Below the pieces are notes generated by a model. That model was not told where the DNA came from and searched no databases. It worked only from the letters and a program-made list of their open reading frames with translations. Of a DNA stretch of 10,280 bases, positions 4,757 to 10,280 are shown piece after piece. This DNA comes from JAUUZT01 sp964654015 (GTDB taxonomy: Bacteria > Chloroflexota > Dehalococcoidia > GIF9 > AB-539-J10): assembly GCA_964654015.1 (NCBI GenBank), contig CAZZHQ010000088.1, forward strand, positions 1 through 10,280, given 5' to 3'. How positions within the stretch are numbered: position 1 is the first letter of the stretch; each line of letters starts with the position of its first letter. The position numbers were made by a program, and so were the translations under genes.

Positions 4757-7528
4757 TTACCACGGTCTCATCAAGGCTTCTTTTTTAACACTATTACTTA
4801 AAACTTGAGCACAGGATTCCCAGTCAATCCTCTCTATTTTCTCGTAGCGAAGGTCAAACGGATGCTTTTCCGGAACAGCATCAATAACTTTCTTAGCTTG
4901 TTCTTCCATGCCCATTGCAATATCTATCCACACATCTTCCAGAACATCAGGAATTTGACCGAACAAGCTAAATATATTTTGTAGTCTCTCTGAAAGCAAC
5001 TGGTGAACACGATCCTCTACGGACCCAAGATAGCGCATGTTATAAACATAAACAGTGTCGTTAATCTGACCGATACGCTGAATTCTGCCTTTTCTCTGTT
5101 CAAGGCGAGTTGGGTTCCAGGGAAGGTCAAGATTTATAAGCGTACCCAAACGTTGTAGATTTAAACCTTCTGAAGCGGCATCTGTACCTAGTAGCAATCG
5201 TATTTCCCCACTACGAACATTATTCTTAATCTGCTCACGGTCTAAGGTAATAAAAGAGCCTTCTTTCCAGATACCTGATTTTCCGCTACCGGCATAAATA
5301 GCGATAGTCTCGTTTGGGAAATCTTTAACTAATTCTCCAGCTAGCCACTGAATAGAATCATAATACTGGCTGAATACTATGCATCCCCGTTCTAGCCAGC
5401 CTCTATCCCGCAGACAACTAAGAACCACTTCGTATTTAGGGTCACGTTCCTGGTTAGCTTCAAGCGCTTTAAGGAAAGTTTCAAGTAGTCTTCGCTCCTC
5501 TTCCGTCAGGGTTTTAGACGTATTCGGAGATGTCAATATCTCATCATCTTCACTCTCGACATCTGATTCCCGAACAAGTGCGCCGATATCCTGCCAAGTT
5601 GCTAGCATCTTCTCCGCTGTATGACGGCCAGCAGCAATGCTGCTTCCAACTCTTCTTAATAGTAAAGTCTTCAGGAAACCTGAGCCTTTCATACGGTCTC
5701 CCAATTTATTACAAAAATTCTCGGCCAGTTCATAAGCATTCTTGAGATAGGTGGGCAGACGAATGGCATCCTCGTCACGCTCCCCTAATAATTCAACTTT
5801 AATAGGTTTAAGGTAGGATTCACCAGTTTCTGGGTTAATAGTTTCCTCTAGATATTTACGGCTCCTGCGGACAATATGCCGAATGAACGGGTTGTGCTGC
5901 TCAATATGACGTGGGAACATCGCCAGCACCCTTGATTTATCCGGTGGCTTCAGTCGGTCCCAATCACTGCCACTGACAAATGACTGTTCATCGCTTAAAT
6001 TGAGTGAACGTCTCAATACTTCAAAATCACGATGTTCAGAAGCAGGTGGCAACGGATTACATATCCATTGCCACATGGTTAAATCATCCTCTGGCGGTGG
6101 TTTTGTACCCATTACAAGCCCTAGTCCCTGCTGTATTGACTGCCGCCACTTGCTCCAAGCACCACCAAGTACCGACTCGCTTCCGCGGCTCAGAATGTCC
6201 AGCAGGTCCCAGGCTTCTACCGGACGAAGCTGTACCGGTGTTGCGGTGGCCAGAAGCATGCTCTTGGTGTTGGGTGATATCTCATAGAGAAATTTGAGTA
6301 AATTATTCGGCTCTGGTTTTTCGCCATCATGCCCCTCACCTAGATTCTGACGGCGGGCATTATGAGCTTCATCCACAATAATACATTCATAACTCATCTG
6401 CTTAAGTAATTCAGCATCTTCACATTGAAATATCGCCCTAGAAGTTGGCACTATTCCAACCCTGCGCGGACAATGCCGGATTGATTGAGGCCCAGCAGTA
6501 GGGTACTCTATCCCTTGCTCATCAATCCATTGTTTACCTGTCCATACAGCCGATGGCATGTCCAGAAGTTCGTCAAGCTCATTCTGCCATTGCCAGACAA
6601 GGGCTTTGGGGGTAAGTATAAGAACTGGCTTATCTCCCATAATAGCCATTAACTCTGCTGACATGGCAAGCTGGATGGTCTTGCCCAAGCCGACCTGGTC
6701 TGCCAAAACAAGACGGGCACCATTCTTATTTTTTAGATGAGCCTCAAAAGCCAGTTTCACAAAGTACTTTTGATGTTCCCACAAACCAGCCTGTTTGCGA
6801 TAAACAGGAGCTTCAACAAACACTGAACCTAGATTGGGAACACCTTGCTCTTTATTGGTAGGAGATATCCATTCATTAATTGAAGGTATAACTGAACGTT
6901 TGCTTATGCGCTCTATATCTTCAATTATGAATGTTGCTAGCGGTTGCGCGGCATAATGCGTCCACAGTGCATCGAATTCCTCCTGCACCCATGCCACGGC
7001 TTCAGGTGAAGTATCCTCCCAGAGTAATTCATAGTTTATTTTCCATCCCAGGCGCGATTCGTTCACACTACCCAAGAATGCTGTCTGGCTACCATCAGTT
7101 AAGGTAATCACCCCAGCTTTGCCATGAATAAGGCCGAAATACTCATCAGGCAGAACCTTTACCTGTAGCTTGCCACTTTTAAGGAGTTCAAATAGTCGGA
7201 AGAAGCGGGTAGTGGCGCCCGGGACTCCTGATTCCACCAGCAATTCCGGCTGTGCTTGACACCATTCATGCCTCAGCGCAGCTTCGGCGACTCGGGCGGT
7301 GATAACATCTTGAGGACGTAATCCAGAATTACAGATAACACGTATTTGGCCGCTGACGGTTTTCAGTTCCTCTCCAGCCGTTTCAAGAATAGAACTAGAA
7401 AAATAACCGGCAATACGGTCATAAGCTTTAGCATTGCGCAGACGATCAACCAGAAAAGACTGGTCAAGTCTCTGTCGCCTGGATGAGAAACGGCGAATTT
7501 GGTTATTGAAAACGGGGGGATCTGTCAT
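4757..7528 (-). CDS. PLD-nuclease-like / SNF2-type SF2 helicase fusion, predicted anti-phage protein
   Basis: This 923-aa protein has two parts. Residues about 20-200 form a phospholipase D-like domain with H135 and K137 (HGK), N156 (GSVNES) and E167 (NYELLW), the pattern used by PLD-superfamily nucleases. Residues about 245-850 form an SNF2-like helicase core: Q-like LWEHQ (249-253), motif I DQVGLGKT (277-284), DEAH (386-389), TATP (428-431), a roughly 270-residue insertion between the lobes, CIVFSQY (716-722), motif V GTDAASEGLNLQ (781-792) and motif VI QRKGRIQRIGQ (811-821). It should be a cytosolic ATP-driven DNA translocase with an attached nuclease half-site. The ATG at 7528 is preferred: it begins 4 bp after the methylase stop, with GAGG overlapping that stop although very close (2 nt). 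Starting at 7654 would add 42 residues overlapping the methylase reading frame. Expression is probably coupled to the methylase. A role in phage defence is inferred from family and context. Confidence 0.88.
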   Translation of the reverse strand: MTDPPVFNNQIRRFSSRRQRLDQSFLVDRLRNAKAYDRIAGYFSSSILETAGEELKTVSGQIRVICNSGLRPQDVITARVAEAALRHEWCQAQPELLVESGVPGATTRFFRLFELLKSGKLQVKVLPDEYFGLIHGKAGVITLTDGSQTAFLGSVNESRLGWKINYELLWEDTSPEAVAWVQEEFDALWTHYAAQPLATFIIEDIERISKRSVIPSINEWISPTNKEQGVPNLGSVFVEAPVYRKQAGLWEHQKYFVKLAFEAHLKNKNGARLVLADQVGLGKTIQLAMSAELMAIMGDKPVLILTPKALVWQWQNELDELLDMPSAVWTGKQWIDEQGIEYPTAGPQSIRHCPRRVGIVPTSRAIFQCEDAELLKQMSYECIIVDEAHNARRQNLGEGHDGEKPEPNNLLKFLYEISPNTKSMLLATATPVQLRPVEAWDLLDILSRGSESVLGGAWSKWRQSIQQGLGLVMGTKPPPEDDLTMWQWICNPLPPASEHRDFEVLRRSLNLSDEQSFVSGSDWDRLKPPDKSRVLAMFPRHIEQHNPFIRHIVRRSRKYLEETINPETGESYLKPIKVELLGERDEDAIRLPTYLKNAYELAENFCNKLGDRMKGSGFLKTLLLRRVGSSIAAGRHTAEKMLATWQDIGALVRESDVESEDDEILTSPNTSKTLTEEERRLLETFLKALEANQERDPKYEVVLSCLRDRGWLERGCIVFSQYYDSIQWLAGELVKDFPNETIAIYAGSGKSGIWKEGSFITLDREQIKNNVRSGEIRLLLGTDAASEGLNLQRLGTLINLDLPWNPTRLEQRKGRIQRIGQINDTVYVYNMRYLGSVEDRVHQLLSERLQNIFSLFGQIPDVLEDVWIDIAMGMEEQAKKVIDAVPEKHPFDLRYEKIERIDWESCAQVLSNSVKKEALMRPW

Positions 7529-7532
7529 GTCC

Positions 7533-10280
7533 TCACACGTAATCCTGCCGCTTGCGGAGGGCTCCAGCCAGTATGCCAGCCGCTTCAGCATCTTTGTGCC
7601 AATGTACCAGGGATAAGTTATTACGTATTTTAGAGATATACTCAAGTATCTCAATTATCCTGGTTCTATTACCGGCATAATCATTAATTTCGCTCATAAA
7701 CCAGGTAATGGCTTCACGCGGACTCTCAATTTCCACTGTTTTGAAAATACCGAATAAGACTTGTCGTAAAATGGTACTGGCAAAACCTTCACCCTCCAGA
7801 TTTCTACGACCAAACTCACTAGCGGTCTTGAGACGTGCATGATTTGCCTTGGCATTGGCAAGGAGTGATGTGTACTCAGTTAATCCAAAGCCTCGTGCCA
7901 GTTCCTGATAGACTCCTACACGGCATTCGTCGTGGCTCTCTATCTCCAGTCCTTTCAAATAGAAGCGTTCCTGCGCGGAAAAAGATTTCCAAAGGTACCT
8001 TTTCATGCCTTTCGGGACAAGGTGGTCACAGGCAATAGTAACGGCTTTCCGAATAACCTGCTCTACCGGTGAATTCTCTCCGCGTGCGCGAGTACGGGTG
8101 AGCTCGTAGGCTACGTCTATCTCTTCAATTTTTTTAGAGGTCAATACCCGTAATGCCGCGGCATAAGCAGCTAACTGGTAGTCCGTATCAGCGAAATTGG
8201 GCTCACTAGCATCATCCATTTGAAGCATAGAATCTAGCTGGCGGTGGACCGCACTCTCCACCTGTGGGTAAACCTCATCCAGAAAAGCTGTCTCCAGTGA
8301 TTTCTGTTTTCTCAATACCATTAGAACTGTGCCCTGAACATAATTTCCTGAGCTCGTAGCTGGTCCGGTCTCAGTAGCGATACACCATGCAGCGGTAACC
8401 CTAAGGCCGGCTGCCCAGAGTATAAGTGTCAGGTCTGCCCAGACACCGGCATCCTGGTGAGTGAACATCACCACCTGCAAGCCGTTATCCGGCATATGCC
8501 TGGCAAGTGTGCGGTAACAATCAACCATTGATTTTCGGAAGGTATCATCATTTCCCTTTACGGTAAGGGCTCGCTTTGAATCGGTATACCATTCTGGGAA
8601 TAACTGGGGTATTGTTTTTTCATACCAGGCAAGAAAGAACTCCGAAATTTCTTCATAATTGATAGCATCTGCATATGGAGGGTCCGTAATCCATAATTCA
8701 CTTATGTGGTCAATTTGGCGTGCGTCTGTGGCCATCACGGAGCTTGCCATTATATTACCAACGTTATGCGCTATAGGAAGCCACGTTGTTCGCAGTGCTA
8801 AAAGCGGCCTACTTGCGTAATTGAATAGAGTGTTTAATGCTTGATTACTAAAAGTTTGTTCAGATTTTTCATTAGCTCCACTAGAATTCCAACGACAAAG
8901 GCGTGAATTCCAATCGTTGCATCTTCCAAGTCCTAAAAGAAGCGCAACTCTACAATGCTGGGAACCTTTAAATTCAGAGGACAATTTTGCAAATAATCCA
9001 TTAATTAATAATTGCCTTGGTGTAAAAAGATGGTGCCAGTATTTCCAGCCACGTGTCCTGATAGGTTCGTCTGTCTTATTTCCTGGCTCAATCCTACGAC
9101 TCGGAATATATCCCTTCTTCTGCCAATCATTAAAACGCTCCATTAGCAGGGTTAATATCTTTTGCTCCCTCTCCATATCTCGATTTGTAGGGGAACAGTA
9201 ATACCTCACGCTTTTCTGTCTACCCCGCTCGTCAATCCAGGAATCAACCCAGCGGATGCAATAAAGTCTTTCACCGAAAATATCACCTTCATGCGGGATA
9301 ACATCCCTATTCTCCCAGCCTCTTAGAAGACTGTTATTATCTCCAAAAGTGCGGCGTCCATCACCGCGAATCGCACGTATAGGTGTCCGTGCCTTTTCAG
9401 GATGAGTCTCCATGCAATGTGGGCAAATGAGCCCTGATTCCTTTATGGTGCCATTTCGGGCTGAATCCATTTCTGCATCTGAGACACCTTGCTTTGTTTC
9501 AAAGTTATAACGGCAATGCTCTGCATCAGGAATAAGCTGGGTGATTGTTTTGGTTCCTTTCCCAACTATCCATGATGGTGCCAATGGAACGCGCCAACCG
9601 CACTCCGGGCAGGTTGCCTCAACACAATAGAGATAGGCATCCGCTCTCCAGCGCCTATCCGTCTCTTCATCAGGTTCTCTATGCTCAATTTCCCATTCAG
9701 TCACCTGTTTATCCACAGCTTCATAAACATCAAGTTGGGCTTGTTTTACCTGTTCTGCCACCGTTTCTCCCCCACCAATAATATTCAATGAAGCCCAAGT
9801 CAACAGGGCAGCTACAGGATTCAGGTCACTGCCATATGCCTCACAACCCAGCCTTGCGGCTTCAAATGGTACAGAACCACCGCCGCAAAAAGAATCCCCA
9901 ATGCGTGGGACTCTGCCGAAGCGTCTAGTGCCCAACTCACTAACCAAGTCAGAGAGCGACTCCGAATTAGTCCCCAGATAGTCATTAATAACTTCCCATG
10001 ATTCTGGGGAGGGGCCATCAATTTGCACAGGCCGGACGCAGTAGTCCAGGCGCTCGTTATAAGACATGCTCAGAAATACACGGCGCTGTAATTCCTCTTT
10101 TGCATCGTTGGAAATATCTCGCCTCAGCTTGGCATTATTATCTGAAGATTCGGGAGTAAAATAACGGCCCTTGTCGGATGGGCCCAGTCGCCGAAATAAT
10201 TCGCCGGCAGGTATGTTTCTGAACTTGCGAAGTAACATGCCGTCATCATCCATCGTCATCAAACGTAGAAATATTTCCCG
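7533..10280 (-). CDS. DUF1156/COG1743-type DNA adenine methylase with zinc ribbon (5' end missing)
   Basis: The reading frame stays open to the window edge (six sense codons, REIFLR, precede the TTG at 10262), so the gene starts outside. Numbering is from 10262. SAM-binding motif I is D123-SFCGGGSVPFEA, with acidic D146 in SDLNP. A probable zinc ribbon pairs C218/C221 (CPEC) with C280/C283 (CPHC), and catalytic motif IV is DPPY (527-530). Motif I first and DPPY last, with a long insert between, is an alpha-like order; DPPY points to N6-adenine methylation. A C-terminal region (about 650-909, e.g. ERFYLKGLEIE and GVYQELARGFG) resembles, from memory, the tail of anti-phage-associated DUF1156 proteins. 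The N-terminal DUF1156 segment normally containing an HxxWWARRP-like stretch is not in the window, which supports truncation by the edge. It is the upstream gene of the helicase operon, probably marking self DNA. Its promoter is off-window. Confidence 0.88.
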   Translation of the reverse strand, partial: REIFLRLMTMDDDGMLLRKFRNIPAGELFRRLGPSDKGRYFTPESSDNNAKLRRDISNDAKEELQRRVFLSMSYNERLDYCVRPVQIDGPSPESWEVINDYLGTNSESLSDLVSELGTRRFGRVPRIGDSFCGGGSVPFEAARLGCEAYGSDLNPVAALLTWASLNIIGGGETVAEQVKQAQLDVYEAVDKQVTEWEIEHREPDEETDRRWRADAYLYCVEATCPECGWRVPLAPSWIVGKGTKTITQLIPDAEHCRYNFETKQGVSDAEMDSARNGTIKESGLICPHCMETHPEKARTPIRAIRGDGRRTFGDNNSLLRGWENRDVIPHEGDIFGERLYCIRWVDSWIDERGRQKSVRYYCSPTNRDMEREQKILTLLMERFNDWQKKGYIPSRRIEPGNKTDEPIRTRGWKYWHHLFTPRQLLINGLFAKLSSEFKGSQHCRVALLLGLGRCNDWNSRLCRWNSSGANEKSEQTFSNQALNTLFNYASRPLLALRTTWLPIAHNVGNIMASSVMATDARQIDHISELWITDPPYADAINYEEISEFFLAWYEKTIPQLFPEWYTDSKRALTVKGNDDTFRKSMVDCYRTLARHMPDNGLQVVMFTHQDAGVWADLTLILWAAGLRVTAAWCIATETGPATSSGNYVQGTVLMVLRKQKSLETAFLDEVYPQVESAVHRQLDSMLQMDDASEPNFADTDYQLAAYAAALRVLTSKKIEEIDVAYELTRTRARGENSPVEQVIRKAVTIACDHLVPKGMKRYLWKSFSAQERFYLKGLEIESHDECRVGVYQELARGFGLTEYTSLLANAKANHARLKTASEFGRRNLEGEGFASTILRQVLFGIFKTVEIESPREAITWFMSEINDYAGNRTRIIEILEYISKIRNNLSLVHWHKDAEAAGILAGALRKRQDYV

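Noticed and set aside
4757..10280. Class 1 DISARM (drmMI-drmD)
   Set aside because: A methylase and SNF2-like helicase are present, but no drmA, drmB or separate drmC is seen. The PLD domain is fused to the helicase and the methylase resembles the DUF1156 type. DISARM cannot be fully excluded without the upstream sequence.

Overview
The window looks like bacterial chromosome, most plausibly from an uncultured Chloroflexota (Dehalococcoidia-like) lineage. That assignment is an inference. It rests on intergenic regions packed with short GC-rich palindromic repeats of the 'cattgcgag…gcaat' and 'cattcctgc…gcaggaat' kind, on an AT-rich dispersed repeat, and on an FtsX/LolD-type exporter without a membrane-fusion or outer-membrane partner. 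No rRNA, tRNA, CRISPR array, transposase or integrase was seen.

Layout, left to right. (1) 1-275: repeat-rich leader holding copy A of a 125-bp dispersed repeat, then a well-formed promoter whose -10 region is overlapped by a 7-7-7 palindrome, a probable MarR operator. (2) 276-2795, + strand: a three-gene operon of a MarR-family regulator, an FtsX/MacB-type ABC permease and a LolD/MacB-type ATPase. This is a typical self-regulated efflux or export cassette. (3) 2796-3384: a repeat cluster with a probable terminator, several REP-like hairpins and copy B of the 125-bp repeat (116/125 identical to copy A, same orientation), so the cassette sits between direct repeats. (4) 3385-4170, +: a PP2C-type Ser/Thr phosphatase with all metal-binding motifs. 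(5) 4171-4537: a spacer with one degenerate hairpin and a weak candidate promoter. (6) 4538-4753, +: a 71-aa cysteine-containing protein with a strong ribosome binding site and no recognised family. (7) 4757-10280, - strand: two large genes, transcribed right to left. First is a DNA adenine methylase of the DUF1156/COG1743 type with a zinc ribbon, whose 5' end runs off the window. Four bases after its stop comes a 923-aa protein fusing an N-terminal PLD nuclease-like domain to an SNF2-like SF2 helicase.

The methylase and PLD-helicase pair is the most interesting part. The two genes are tightly coupled, and the combination matches predicted anti-phage modules in which such genes accompany a DUF499-type ATPase and sometimes DUF3780. 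Those partners would have to lie beyond position 10280. A plausible reading is that the methylase marks self DNA, while the helicase translocates on and the PLD domain cleaves unmarked DNA. The small Cys-rich gene ends 3 bp from the helicase stop on the opposite strand and marks the left boundary of this island.
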